From: Kordiimonadales bacterium IMCC3096
GTDB lineage: Bacteria > Pseudomonadota > Alphaproteobacteria > Minwuiales > Minwuiaceae
NCBI GenBank assembly: GCA_016865035.1
Contig: CP018227.1
Span: 2,757,501-2,821,500 of the forward strand
Length of the DNA stretch: 64,000 bases
Direction: 5' to 3'
The notes beneath the pieces are model-generated. The model saw nothing but the letters and a program-made list of their open reading frames with translations. It made no database searches and was not told the origin of the DNA. Of the stretch, positions 8,990-17,934 are shown in pieces. The position numbers were made by a program, and so were the translations under genes. Position 1 is the first letter of the stretch; each line of letters opens with the position of its first letter.

Positions 8990-9540
8990 CAGTTCATCGT
9001 GCCCTTCATGTCGCCGAGACGGTCCAGCATGCCGCGCACCTGTGCCAGGTGCGGGTTGATCCTCAGCGCCGCCTCGAAGGCGAGGCGGGCGGACAGGGAA
9101 TCACCATGCTGGAGGCATATCTGACCAAATCCGGAAAGGGCGCCGAAATGACGGGGCTCACGAAGCAGCGTTTGCTGGATGTCATTCAGGCTCTGTTCGT
9201 GACGGCCCGCGATGTAGTGCAGGGTGGCGCGCTTGTTCCATGCCTCGGCCCATTGCGGCTGGCGGGCACAGAGGTCATCCAGCAGCTTGCCCGCGCCCTC
9301 GTGGTCGCCGGACGCGATTGCCGTGATGGCGCGCTGCATCAGGTCCGCCGCTGCCGCGTCGCTGTGCTCGCACCAGACCGCCCAGATCAGGTCCTCGATC
9401 TCGAACGGCAGATTGGCGCTCTCCGGCGATGCGAGGTCGCGGAACAGGCTGTTCAGCCGCTTCGGGAGAGACGGATGCGGCTGCCTGTCAGGCAAACCGA
9501 TCACCACCTCCAGGGTCCTGTGCAGCGCGGCCTCGATCAT
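8989..9540 (-). CDS. TPR-repeat protein
   Basis: A 183-residue protein with two to three tetratricopeptide-like helical pairs in the second half (about 85-180: WAEAWNKRATLHYIAGR, HFGALSGFGQICLQHGD, ARLAFEAALRINPHL). The N-terminal 80 residues are unrecognised. There is no signal peptide. It overlaps the MFS gene by four bases and the ChaN gene by one, so it is translated within the same operon. It probably acts as a protein-interaction adaptor for its neighbours; this is inference. Confidence 0.75.
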   Translation of the reverse strand: MIEAALHRTLEVVIGLPDRQPHPSLPKRLNSLFRDLASPESANLPFEIEDLIWAVWCEHSDAAAADLMQRAITAIASGDHEGAGKLLDDLCARQPQWAEAWNKRATLHYIAGRHEQSLNDIQQTLLREPRHFGALSGFGQICLQHGDSLSARLAFEAALRINPHLAQVRGMLDRLGDMKGTMN

Positions 9541-10874
9541 TCGGGGTCATCCTGCTGCACTTCATCCAGGCCCAGCGCGACGCCCGCACCGGCAAGCGAC
9601 ATGATGGCGAAGACCCCGATGGCTGCCGCGATGCCGAAGCTTTCCGCGACGACACCTATCGCCGCCGTCCCGAGCAGCAGGATGCCGATGATGGTGTTGG
9701 CCAGCGCTGTATAGGCGGCGCGATCCTCTTTCGGCGCCATGTCCACCAGATGCGTGGAACGGCCCAGCCGGACCCCCTGGTAGGCCAGTGTCAGCACGAA
9801 CAGCAGCGGCGCCAGCCAGAAGCTGCCGTGCTGTCCGAGCAGCCCGGCCTGTTGCATCACCAGTGCCCCGGCGAGGGTTGCCGCCCCCAGCAGGCCGGAC
9901 AGGGCCAGTACCTTGCGGCTCGAACGGTCGGAGAGCCGTCCCCAGACATAGCCGCCGAGAATGGAGGCAAGGGAGGCCGCGATGACGAACAGGCCCAGAT
10001 CGGCCAGTCCGCTGCGCCCGCTCTCCCCCGCCATGGCCAGCAGATAGGGCGGGGCCAGCGCGGTTGCCACCAGCAGTCCCCGCGCCACGATGAACCGGCG
10101 CAGCTGCACCCGCTCCCCCAGCAGGCGCAATTGCCGGATGGCGACGGCGAACGGGTTGCCGCCGCCCTCCGTAGCGCCTGGTGCTTCCTGCAGTGTCGTG
10201 AACAGGGCACCCGCCAGCAGCCAGGCGCCGCCTGCGAACAGCAGCACGATGGCGATGGTGGTGATGGTCTGCTCCAGCAGGTGAAGGCTGAGCGCCAGCC
10301 CGAACAGCAGCACGGCACCGGAGGCGAGACTGCCCGCGGTGCCGGTGGCGGTGCCGCGCGTCGACTTGGACACCGTCTTGCCCAGCACATCCTTGTAGCT
10401 GACGGAGCAGGCGCTGCGCGCCGTCGCCATGACAGCCAGCAGGCCCACAATGGCCCAGCCGGCCGCCGCGCCCTGAAGCGTCAGGGCGACCAGCCCCATG
10501 CCGATGACGGCCAGACCCTGAATGATGCTGCCGGTCGACCAGACCCACTTGCGGACGGCAAGCGACCGGATTCCGCCGGAAATGAACAGTTGCGGCAACA
10601 GCGCCCCGGCTTCCCGCACCGGGACCAGAAAACCGATCAGCCCGGCGGGCGCGCCAAGGGCCGTCATCAGCCAGGCGAGCACGAGCTTCGGATCGACCAG
10701 CCCGTCGCCGACCTTTGTCAGCGACAGGCTGAGCACGTGCGTCATGAAATTGCGTGGCTGCTCATTGCAGGCGGAGTCGGGAATGTCACGGCAGACCCGG
10801 CCCTCGTCATCACCGGTCAGGATGCCATAGGCGCGCCTGACCGGTGTCAGCCTGTTGACGTCAATCGAGCTCAA
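9537..10874 (-). CDS. MFS transporter of the EncFtn-linked operon
   Basis: A 445-residue major facilitator with about twelve transmembrane helices and a cytoplasmic loop (GRLSDRSSRKVLAL) resembling the MFS inter-helix motif. The start is a TTG overlapping the EncFtn stop (TTGA). That start keeps an N-terminal hydrophilic segment with two cysteines (DDEGRVCRDIPDSACNEQPR, about 22-41) that would be lost if Met44 were used. The cysteines and acidic residues could bind metal, but that is a guess. Export or import of iron, siderophore or haem is inferred only from the neighbours. Confidence 0.78.
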   Translation of the reverse strand: MSSIDVNRLTPVRRAYGILTGDDEGRVCRDIPDSACNEQPRNFMTHVLSLSLTKVGDGLVDPKLVLAWLMTALGAPAGLIGFLVPVREAGALLPQLFISGGIRSLAVRKWVWSTGSIIQGLAVIGMGLVALTLQGAAAGWAIVGLLAVMATARSACSVSYKDVLGKTVSKSTRGTATGTAGSLASGAVLLFGLALSLHLLEQTITTIAIVLLFAGGAWLLAGALFTTLQEAPGATEGGGNPFAVAIRQLRLLGERVQLRRFIVARGLLVATALAPPYLLAMAGESGRSGLADLGLFVIAASLASILGGYVWGRLSDRSSRKVLALSGLLGAATLAGALVMQQAGLLGQHGSFWLAPLLFVLTLAYQGVRLGRSTHLVDMAPKEDRAAYTALANTIIGILLLGTAAIGVVAESFGIAAAIGVFAIMSLAGAGVALGLDEVQQDDPE

Positions 10875-11158
10875 TGGTCGGCGATCTCGTCATCCTTGAA
10901 CAGGAACTTGCGCAACTGGCCATCGAAGTCGGCGCTGTTGCGGCGCAGCCATTCCAGCACCATCGCCGCGTGCTCGATCTCCTCGCGCATGTTGTGCAGC
11001 AGGATCTCCTTCAGATCCTTGTCGTCGCAGTCGTCGGCGCGCTGGCGGTACCAGTCCACCGCTTCCAGTTCCTCCATCAGGGACGTGATCGCCTGGTGCA
11101 TGTGGATGGTCTCGGTGCTCAGCCGCTCGCGCGGGGCATGAAGGTTGTCACTGGCCAT
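10871..11158 (-). CDS. Encapsulated-ferritin-like (EncFtn) protein lacking a cargo-targeting tail
   Basis: I chose the ATG at 11158, preceded by AGGAGA, giving 95 residues; a longer open frame exists but has low-complexity sequence. The protein aligns well, from memory, with Rhodospirillum rubrum EncFtn: MEELEAVDWY (28-37) and HNMREEIEHAAMVLEWLRR (55-73). The ferroxidase ligands correspond to Glu30, Glu60 and His63; Trp36 and Tyr37 are also present. The protein stops after LFKDDEIADH and has no C-terminal SLGIGSLR-like encapsulin-targeting peptide. No encapsulin gene is in the window. It heads an operon with MFS, TPR and ChaN genes. Confidence 0.85.
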   Translation of the reverse strand: MASDNLHAPRERLSTETIHMHQAITSLMEELEAVDWYRQRADDCDDKDLKEILLHNMREEIEHAAMVLEWLRRNSADFDGQLRKFLFKDDEIADH

Positions 11159-11342
11159 GAAAGTCTCCTGTATCTCGCTGGTCGCGGGCAAACGTTGCCC
11201 GTCAATTGCGCTGCTTACTCTACGGCAAAGCCCCGGTCGGGGATCAGGCAGCGGCGTCGCACCTTCCGGTCCCGCACTTGCGGTTCGCGGCCCGCGGCGC
11301 ATCATGGGGTCAGTTGGATGCTTTGAGCGGAGACACAAGGGC

Positions 11343-12125
11343 ATGTTGCAGGGAAAGGTGGCGCTGGTGACCGGTTCCACGTCGGGGATCGGTCTGGGCT
11401 GCGCGGAGGCGCTGGCCGCTGCCGGAGCCATGGTGATGATGAACGGCAGTCGCGCCGCTGACGCCGCGGAGGACCTGCGCGCCGAAGTGGCCGCGCGCCA
11501 TGGTGCCGACGTTCGCTATCTGGCGGCGGATGCCGCCAGCGGTGAAGCGGTCCGCAATCTGGTGGCGGCAACCGAGGCGGCTTTCGGCAAGGTGGACATT
11601 CTGGTCAACAATGCCGGAATCCAGCACGTGGCTCCCATCGAGGACTTTCCGCCGGACATGTGGGACAGGATCATGGCGATCAACCTGTCGGCAGTGTTCC
11701 ACGGCACCGCGGCGGCGCTGCCGGGCATGAAGGCGCGACGCTGGGGGCGGGTGATCAACATCGCCTCCGCCCACAGTCTGGTGGCCAGCCCGTTCAAGTC
11801 GGCCTACGTCTCGGCGAAGCACGGTGTTCTGGGTTTCACGAAGACGGCGGCGCTGGAGGTCGCGCAGCACGGGATCACCGTGAACGCCATCTGTCCCGGC
11901 TATGTGCTGACACCGCTGGTGGAGAAGCAGATACCAGATACCGCCAGGGCGCGCGGCATCACGGAGGAAGAGGTGAAGCGCGACGTTCTGCTGGCCGCAC
12001 AGCCGACGAAGGAATTCGCGACCGTGGAACAGATCGGGGCGCTGACCGTGTTCCTGTCATCGGATGCCGGGGCGGCCATCACGGGGACAGGCATGCCGAT
12101 GGACGGCGGCTGGACCGCGCAGTAG
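11343..12125 (+). CDS. bdhA: 3-hydroxybutyrate dehydrogenase
   Basis: A 260-residue SDR whose sequence follows the bacterial D-3-hydroxybutyrate dehydrogenase pattern closely: TGSTSGIG at 10-17, NNAGIQH, INIASAHSLVAS, Tyr155-x3-Lys159 (YVSAKHGVLGFTK), and CPGYVLTPLVEKQI with the C-terminal DGGWTAQ. It converts 3-hydroxybutyrate and NAD to acetoacetate, linking polyhydroxybutyrate or ketone-body breakdown to central metabolism. The open frame extends upstream but this ATG gives the family length. It is divergent from the EncFtn gene across about 185 bases. Confidence 0.9.
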   Translation: MLQGKVALVTGSTSGIGLGCAEALAAAGAMVMMNGSRAADAAEDLRAEVAARHGADVRYLAADAASGEAVRNLVAATEAAFGKVDILVNNAGIQHVAPIEDFPPDMWDRIMAINLSAVFHGTAAALPGMKARRWGRVINIASAHSLVASPFKSAYVSAKHGVLGFTKTAALEVAQHGITVNAICPGYVLTPLVEKQIPDTARARGITEEEVKRDVLLAAQPTKEFATVEQIGALTVFLSSDAGAAITGTGMPMDGGWTAQ

Positions 12126-12158
12126 GGCCGGGCCCTTCGGCGGTTCGGTCGGCGCGTC

Positions 12159-12893
12159 TCAGCCGGCAGAGACTTCCGTGTTGATCGCGACCAGATTGTT
12201 GCCGCCGTTCCTGCGGCGTGTCTTCTCGGCATACATGGCACTGTCCGCTTCCTGCATCACCCGGCGCAGTTCCGTGTCCGGGCCGTAGCAGTGGATGCCG
12301 ATGGAGGCGGAGGTGTCGATCTTCTGGCCCATGTCGGTGGTGACGACCATTCCGTCGAGCATGCGCTGCAACCGGCGTGCGTTCTTCAGGCCGTTGCTCA
12401 GCGTGGTGCGCGACAGCACGACGACGAATTCGTCACCGCCGATGCGCGCCACCAGATCGTTCGACCGCACATTGTCGCTGAGGGCGGCAGCAACCTCGTA
12501 CAGCACCTGGTCGCCTGCATGGTGGCCGTAGGCATCATTGACCTGCTTGAAGCCATCAAGGTCGATGAAGCAGATCACGCCTTCCTCGTTGTAGCGTTGC
12601 GCCGTGCCGAGCAGTGCCGTCATCGCCTCCTCGAAACCGCGGCGGTTGAGCATGCCGGTCAGCGCGTCGGTGCGCGTCAGTTCCTCCAGTGCCCTGATCT
12701 GCTGGCGCTGCTGGGCAAGCTGCTGTTCCGCGTTGGCGGCGAAGTCGAGCAGCCGCTCCAGCAGTTGCAGTCCGTCGCCGTTGAAATCCGGACTAGACTT
12801 GCCGTACCGACTGAGGACCTCGTCAGCAAGGCGACCGACGTAGGGCGCGCAGCTCAGGCTGGGAAGCGGATCGTTCAGCGTCGCAAGGCTCAT
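12159..12893 (-). CDS. GGDEF-domain diguanylate cyclase
   Basis: A 244-residue protein: an N-terminal helical, probably coiled-coil segment (about 45-75, rich in Gln/Leu) followed by one GGDEF domain (75-240) that starts with DALTGMLNRRGF. The active-site motif GGDEF is intact at 152-156, and an RxxD inhibitory site (RSND, 143-146) lies five residues before it, so product inhibition by cyclic di-GMP is expected. There is no transmembrane or sensor domain. An AGGAG ribosome binding site is present, and about 130 bases of AT-rich sequence upstream probably hold the promoter. Confidence 0.88.
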   Translation of the reverse strand: MSLATLNDPLPSLSCAPYVGRLADEVLSRYGKSSPDFNGDGLQLLERLLDFAANAEQQLAQQRQQIRALEELTRTDALTGMLNRRGFEEAMTALLGTAQRYNEEGVICFIDLDGFKQVNDAYGHHAGDQVLYEVAAALSDNVRSNDLVARIGGDEFVVVLSRTTLSNGLKNARRLQRMLDGMVVTTDMGQKIDTSASIGIHCYGPDTELRRVMQEADSAMYAEKTRRRNGGNNLVAINTEVSAG

Positions 12894-13027
12894 GACCGGA
12901 TACTCCTGATCTGATGTGCTCTCAATTCACGAGCCCATCAAAGCAACCGGCGTGCCAGAAAATTACATTCATAATATCAATAAGTTAGAAATTCTCCCGC
13001 GACCAACCGGCAAGATGTTCCGCGCAC

Positions 13028-13993
13028 TTACAGGGGGGTAGGGCAAGGCTTGCCCTGGAAGAAAGCGTCCAGATTGTCGAGGCAGCAGTACCCCATCGCG
13101 TCACGGGTCTCGACGGTTGCGCTGCCCAGGTGCGGCATCAGGAACACGTTGTCCAAGGTGCGGTAGCGGGGATCCAGATTCGGTTCGTTGGCAAAGACGT
13201 CGAGACCGACCGCGAACAGCTTGCCTGACTGCAGGGCCGCGATCAGGTCGTCATCGTTGATGATGTCGCCGCGCGCCGTATTGACGATGATCGCGCCGTC
13301 CGGCATCTGCCCGATCAGGTCGGCGTTGACCATGCCACGGGTCTCATCGGTGCTGGGGCAGCTTATCGAGAGGAAGTCGGAGACGGCGAACAGCTCCGCG
13401 GCAGTGGCGTGATAGCGGGCACCGTTCTCCTCATCCTGCGGCAGGCGATTGCGGTTGTGATAGTGGACCTGCATGCCGAACCCGCGGGCAGCGGCGGCGA
13501 CGGCCTGTCCGATCCCGCCCAGGCCCAGGATGCCGAGCCGGGCACCACTGACCTGCTTGCCCAGCAGCATGGTGGAGGTCCAGCTTGCCCATTTGCCCTC
13601 CCGCACCAGCGTCTGCCCCTCATGCCCCCGCCGCGCGGCACCCAGCAGGCACAGCATCGCGATTTCGGCCACGGCAGCGTCAAGCACCTTCGGCGTGTTG
13701 GTGATGGTCACCCCGTGCGCCCGAGCCGCCGCAAGATCGATATGTTCATGGCCGACGGAGTAGGTGGCGATGATGCGGATGCTGTCGGGCAGGGCGTCCA
13801 GCAGTGCAGGCGTGATCTTCTCCGAGCCGCAGATCATCATTGCGTCCATGCCCTGGGCCGCGCTGACCAGTTCCTCCGGCGACATGATCCGGTCCGTCGG
13901 GTTCAGGGTGGCGTCATAGTCTCGCCGGATTCTGGCTGTGACATTGTCCGGCATGTGACGCGTGACCAGCAGGCGGGGCTTCTTCTGCATCAT
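13028..13993 (-). CDS. D-2-hydroxyacid dehydrogenase (glyoxylate/hydroxypyruvate reductase-like)
   Basis: A 321-residue NAD(P)-dependent D-2-hydroxyacid dehydrogenase. The nucleotide-binding motif GLGGIGQAVA is near the middle. The catalytic set is visible in order: Arg in NTARGDIIND, Glu in FANEPNLD and His in MPHLGSAT. Members reduce glyoxylate, hydroxypyruvate or other 2-oxoacids; the substrate is not fixed by sequence. Two adjacent ATG codons start the frame. The gene is divergent from the EipB gene across about 70 bases. Confidence 0.87.
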   Translation of the reverse strand: MMQKKPRLLVTRHMPDNVTARIRRDYDATLNPTDRIMSPEELVSAAQGMDAMMICGSEKITPALLDALPDSIRIIATYSVGHEHIDLAAARAHGVTITNTPKVLDAAVAEIAMLCLLGAARRGHEGQTLVREGKWASWTSTMLLGKQVSGARLGILGLGGIGQAVAAAARGFGMQVHYHNRNRLPQDEENGARYHATAAELFAVSDFLSISCPSTDETRGMVNADLIGQMPDGAIIVNTARGDIINDDDLIAALQSGKLFAVGLDVFANEPNLDPRYRTLDNVFLMPHLGSATVETRDAMGYCCLDNLDAFFQGKPCPTPL

Positions 13994-14066
13994 GGGCTCC
14001 GTTCAGCTTGTGTTTGGCTTTTCCGCCTATAGGTTATGGACATCAATCAAAGGACGCGACCCCCTG

Positions 14067-14891
14067 ATGACAATCTCCACCCGACTGCTGCTCCTGCTCA
14101 CCCTTCTCGTGGCTGGCATGGCGGCTCCGAGCCTGACCCGAACCGCCGCGGCGCAGAATTTCATCCCGCATCGTGCGATCTATGATCTGGACGTGCTCGA
14201 CCGGGAAAAGCCTGCAACCTTCTCTCAGGTTTCCGGACGGATGGTCTACGAGTTCGACGAGACCTGTGACGGGCTGATCTATTCCCATCGCATGCTGATG
14301 AACCTGGTGACCCAGCGGGGCGAGCGCGTGCAGTCGGAAGCGGTGGTGAGCTTCCTGGAAAGCAAGGACGGACACAGCCTGCGGTTCTCGGTGCGGGAGA
14401 GCTACAACGGTCGCATGTCCGCCCATCGCGAAGGCTCCGCGACCCGCAATGCGGTTGGTGAGATCGCCTCCGTCACCTACAGCCGCAATGATGGCGACGA
14501 TGCCGACGAAGTGCCGGAAACCCTGCCGAAGGGCGCGCTGTTCCCGCTGGGGCACAGCATCGACATGGTGCGTGCGGCACAGGCTGGCCAGTTCGTCCAC
14601 AATGCGAAGACCTTCGACGGCGACTCGATATCCTACGTCGATACCTTCATCGGCAAGGATCGCGGCAAGCATGAGGCCAGCATCCCCGACAGCATGAAGG
14701 ACACATCCGCCTGGATGATGCGGGTGTCGTTCTACAAGCCCGATGCCATCGATTCCGCGCCCTATTACGAGAGCCAGATGCGCATGTACGCCAACGGCCT
14801 GTCCGGCAGCTTCACGCTGGAGACCGAAGACCTCTCGGCGATTGCCCGCCTAAGCGAGGTCGAACTGCGCGACGCGCCGGTCTGCGACTGA
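14067..14891 (+). CDS. EipB/DUF1849-family periplasmic envelope-integrity protein
   Basis: A 274-residue protein with a signal peptide (hydrophobic core about 7-20, cleavage near AAA/QN). The mature sequence begins NFIPHRAIYDL, typical of DUF1849. Brucella EipB is a periplasmic beta-spiral protein with one conserved disulfide. Cys67 (DETCDGL) and the penultimate residue Cys273 match that pair. EipB maintains envelope integrity under stress, interacting genetically with lipoprotein and cell-wall functions. The family is essentially alphaproteobacterial, which supports the taxonomic call. It is a single gene. Confidence 0.85.
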   Translation: MTISTRLLLLLTLLVAGMAAPSLTRTAAAQNFIPHRAIYDLDVLDREKPATFSQVSGRMVYEFDETCDGLIYSHRMLMNLVTQRGERVQSEAVVSFLESKDGHSLRFSVRESYNGRMSAHREGSATRNAVGEIASVTYSRNDGDDADEVPETLPKGALFPLGHSIDMVRAAQAGQFVHNAKTFDGDSISYVDTFIGKDRGKHEASIPDSMKDTSAWMMRVSFYKPDAIDSAPYYESQMRMYANGLSGSFTLETEDLSAIARLSEVELRDAPVCD

Positions 14892-14908
14892 GCGACTGAG
14901 CTGTCTGA

Positions 14909-15367
14909 TTACCCGGGCGACAGCGGCAGGATCATCAGCGGGATCATCCGGCCCGGTATGGAGCCGGAAGGCGCCACGCCGACCCGATGTGCACCTGCCT
15001 TGAGATAGAAGGCCTCGGCATTCGGATCAGCCTCGATATGCAGTTCGGACGCGCCCTGCATTCCGGCCTCTGTCATGGCCCAGTCGATCAGCCGCCGACC
15101 GGCTCCCATACCCTGGCAGGCCGGATCAACGAACATCAGCTGCAGATGCCACACGTCCCCTTCGCGGGAAACCTGCGCTGTTCCGATGAGCTTGCCGTCG
15201 GCTTCCAGAACGGCGAAGGGGCCTCTGGCCAGGATCTCCGGGGTGACCGTCAGTTCGGTGCGGCAGGCTTCCATGAAGGCCGCGTCGTAGCCGTTTGACG
15301 CTTTCGAGCGCATCACCAGGTCGGTCAGTGCGGCACATTCCTCCTGTCCTGCCAGCCGCAATTGCAT
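14909..15367 (-). CDS. GNAT-family N-acetyltransferase
   Basis: I chose the ATG at 15367, preceded by GGAGAAG, giving 152 residues; the longer frame adds unlikely sequence. The acetyl-CoA binding motif A is present (MFVDPACQGMGAGRRLIDWA, with the Q-x2-G-x-G core), followed by the C-terminal ADPNAEAFYLKAGA segment of GNAT enzymes. The acceptor is unknown. The gene converges with EipB and lies just downstream of the YifB gene. Confidence 0.85.
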   Translation of the reverse strand: MQLRLAGQEECAALTDLVMRSKASNGYDAAFMEACRTELTVTPEILARGPFAVLEADGKLIGTAQVSREGDVWHLQLMFVDPACQGMGAGRRLIDWAMTEAGMQGASELHIEADPNAEAFYLKAGAHRVGVAPSGSIPGRMIPLMILPLSPG

Positions 15368-15386
15368 GGTGGTCTTCTCCGGTATC

Positions 15387-16901
15387 TCAGTTGAGTCCCG
15401 CCCGGCGGCGGTAGCCCAGCGCCTCGGCGATGTGCGGGCGACCGATGCTGGCGCTGCTTTCAAGGTCGGCGATGGTACGTGCGACCCGCAGGACACGGGT
15501 ATAGCCACGGGCGGAGAGCTTCAGCCGTTCGGCCGCGTCGGTCAGCAGGCTCTGGCCGCTGCTGTCGGGGGTGGCGATGGCGATCAGGGCCTGGCCATCC
15601 ACCTCCGCATTGGTGATCGGTCCCAGATCCAGGCTCTCGTGTCGTGCCGCCTGCAGGTCGCGGGCGCGGGCAACCCGTGCGGCGATCTCGGCGGAGCCTT
15701 CGGCGGGGGGCGGAAGGGTCAGGTCTGCGGCGGACACGGCAGGCACGTCGATGGACAGGTCGATACGGTCCATCAGCGGCCCCGAGATCTTCGACTGGTA
15801 ATCGATGGCGCAGCGCGGCGCGCGGGAGCAGGCGCGCTCCGGGTCATCCAGATGACCGCAGCGGCAGGGGTTCATGGCGGCGACGAGCTGTACCCGCGCC
15901 GGATAGGTGACATGGGCGTTGGCGCGGGCCACCACGGCCTCCGCCGTCTCCAGCGGCTGACGCAAGGCTTCCAGCGCGGGGCGGGGAAACTCGGGCAGTT
16001 CGTCGAGAAACAGCACGCCCCGGTGCGCCAGCGAGATCTCGCCCGGTCGCACCTTCAGCCCGCCACCGACAAGGGCAGGGGTGGAGGTGGAATGGTGCGG
16101 GTTGCGAAAGGGCCGGCGGCGGGACAGCCGCCCCTCCGTCAGTTCGCCTGCCAGACTGCGGATCATGGAGACTTCCAGCGCCTCTGCCGGTGACAGGGGC
16201 GGCAGCAGGCCGGGCAGGCGCGCGGCCAGCATCGACTTGCCGGATCCTGGCGGCCCCAGCATCAGCAGGTTGTGGCCCCCGGCAGCCGCGATCTCCAGCG
16301 CCCGCTTGGCACTCTCCTGCCCCTTCACATCACGCAGGTCGGCACCGATGGCATCCATGTCCACCGGTCCCGGCTCCGGCGCCGACAGCACCTGTGTGCC
16401 CTTGAAGTGATTGACGATGGCCAGCAGGTCGGGTGCCGCGATGATCTCCAGATCCCCGGCCCAAGCGGCCTCCCCGCCGCAGAGCGCGGGGCAGATCAGC
16501 CCCTGGTCCCGCTCCGCCGCCGCGACCCCGGCAGGCAATACACCGGCTACCGCCGCGATCTGACCGTCCAGCGCCAGTTCTCCCAGCGCGATGTGGCCCG
16601 CCATGTCCTCCGCGGGCAGCACACCGACGGCGGCCAGCAGCGCCAGCGCGATGGGCAGGTCGTAGTGGCTGCCTTCCTTCGGCAGGTCGGCGGGGGACAG
16701 GTTCACCGTGATCCGCTTCGGCGGTAGACCCAGGCCGATGGCGTCCAGCGCCGCCCGCACCCGCTCCCGGCTCTCCGCCACCGCCTTGTCGGGCAGGCCG
16801 ACAATGGTGAAGGCAGGCATCTGCGCCGAGACCTGCACCTGCACGTCCACGATCTGCGCCCGGAAGCCCTGGAAGGCGACGGTTGAAATTCTTGCGACCA
16901 T
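15387..16901 (-). CDS. YifB/ComM-family Mg-chelatase-like AAA ATPase
   Basis: A 504-residue protein with the family's three parts: an N-terminal ChlI/Lon-S5-like domain (1-170), an AAA core with Walker A GPPGSGKS near 215 and Walker B LFLDELPEF, and a C-terminal Mg-chelatase lid. The cysteine-containing MNPCRCGH segment is also present. ComM is a hexameric helicase that drives branch migration during natural transformation and is widespread also in non-competent bacteria. A sharp PHE- or DprA-type neighbourhood is absent. Twenty bases separate it from the GNAT gene. Confidence 0.92.
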   Translation of the reverse strand: MVARISTVAFQGFRAQIVDVQVQVSAQMPAFTIVGLPDKAVAESRERVRAALDAIGLGLPPKRITVNLSPADLPKEGSHYDLPIALALLAAVGVLPAEDMAGHIALGELALDGQIAAVAGVLPAGVAAAERDQGLICPALCGGEAAWAGDLEIIAAPDLLAIVNHFKGTQVLSAPEPGPVDMDAIGADLRDVKGQESAKRALEIAAAGGHNLLMLGPPGSGKSMLAARLPGLLPPLSPAEALEVSMIRSLAGELTEGRLSRRRPFRNPHHSTSTPALVGGGLKVRPGEISLAHRGVLFLDELPEFPRPALEALRQPLETAEAVVARANAHVTYPARVQLVAAMNPCRCGHLDDPERACSRAPRCAIDYQSKISGPLMDRIDLSIDVPAVSAADLTLPPPAEGSAEIAARVARARDLQAARHESLDLGPITNAEVDGQALIAIATPDSSGQSLLTDAAERLKLSARGYTRVLRVARTIADLESSASIGRPHIAEALGYRRRAGLN

Positions 16902-16939
16902 GCACGCAAGTTAGACCAGAGCCATTCTGGTGTCGCCCC

Positions 16940-17680
16940 TCAATAGGTGGCGCGGCCCCCCGAGATGTCGATGACCTGACCGGTGGTGAAGGAGCAGTCC
17001 GCCGACGACAGCCAGGCGATCAGGGCGGCGATCTCGGCCGGTTCGACGAAGCGGCCCATGGGGATCTTGGAGAGCATGTAGTTGATGTGCTCCTCCGACA
17101 TCTGGTCGAAGATCGCCGTGCGGGCGGCGGCGGGGGTGACGCAGTTCACCATGATGTCGTGGTCGGCCATTTCCTTGCCCAGCGACTTGGTCAGCGCAAT
17201 GACTCCGGCCTTGGAGGCGGAGTAGGCCGACGCGTTGGGGTTGCCCTCCTTGCCCGCGATGGAGGCGACATTGACGATGCGGCCATAGCCCGCCGCGCGC
17301 ATCAGCGGGCTGACCGCGCGGCAGCAGAGCCAGACGCCGATCAGGTTGATCTCGATGATCTGGCGCCACTCATCGGGCGTGTAGTCCCAGACGGTGCGGT
17401 TGGCCCCGGCGATACCGGCATTGTTGACCTGGATGTCGATACCGCCAAGCGCACTGACGGTCTCCTTCACCGCCGCATCCACGGCGTCGGCATTCGTCAC
17501 ATCGACGCTGATGGCGGTGGCCCCGATCTCGCTGGCCGTCGCACTGGCAAGGTCCATGTCCCGGTCCCAGAGTGCCACCCTGGCGCCGGAGGCGATGAAA
17601 CGCTCCGCCACCGCGCGTCCGATCCCCTGTGCGCCGCCGGTCACCACGGCCCTGCGGCCCGCCAGATCAATCGTGTTCAT
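16940..17680 (-). CDS. Short-chain dehydrogenase/reductase
   Basis: A 246-residue SDR starting at the ATG preceded by GGGGAGA. It contains TGGAQGIG, NNAGIAG, and the active-site YSASK segment, ending with the GGRATY tail of the FabG-like branch. The substrate is not known. A 254-base gap separates it from the divergent aldehyde dehydrogenase gene, and a tandem direct repeat lies just upstream of its start. Confidence 0.85.
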   Translation of the reverse strand: MNTIDLAGRRAVVTGGAQGIGRAVAERFIASGARVALWDRDMDLASATASEIGATAISVDVTNADAVDAAVKETVSALGGIDIQVNNAGIAGANRTVWDYTPDEWRQIIEINLIGVWLCCRAVSPLMRAAGYGRIVNVASIAGKEGNPNASAYSASKAGVIALTKSLGKEMADHDIMVNCVTPAAARTAIFDQMSEEHINYMLSKIPMGRFVEPAEIAALIAWLSSADCSFTTGQVIDISGGRATY

Positions 17681-17696
17681 TGTATCTCCCCAAAGT

Positions 17697-17715
17697 CTGT
17701 ATCGCGCTGTATCGC
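17697..17715. promoter_or_regulatory. Tandem direct repeat in divergent SDR/ALDH intergenic region
   Basis: CTGTATCGC occurs twice with one base between, 17-35 bases upstream of the SDR start. Directly repeated 9-mers spaced ten bases apart would face the same side of the helix and could be an operator. No regulator gene is adjacent, so this is a weak call. Confidence 0.3.
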
Positions 17716-17934
17716 CTTGTTTTGCGCCAGATTGGAGCCGGAGCGTGCAAAAAGCCAGAGGCAGCACGCGGGGCCGTTGCGGTGCTTCCCCTGTGACGGT
17801 TGCCGCGTCCGGCCAAACTGGGTCTATGATTCCGCTGCCCGGTCGTAGACAATCCCGGAAGCTTTCGGGTGTGGCCGGTTGGGGCCGCCCGCACCGCCAG
17901 AATACTTGAGCCAGTTCCGGAGGGGGTCTGAACC

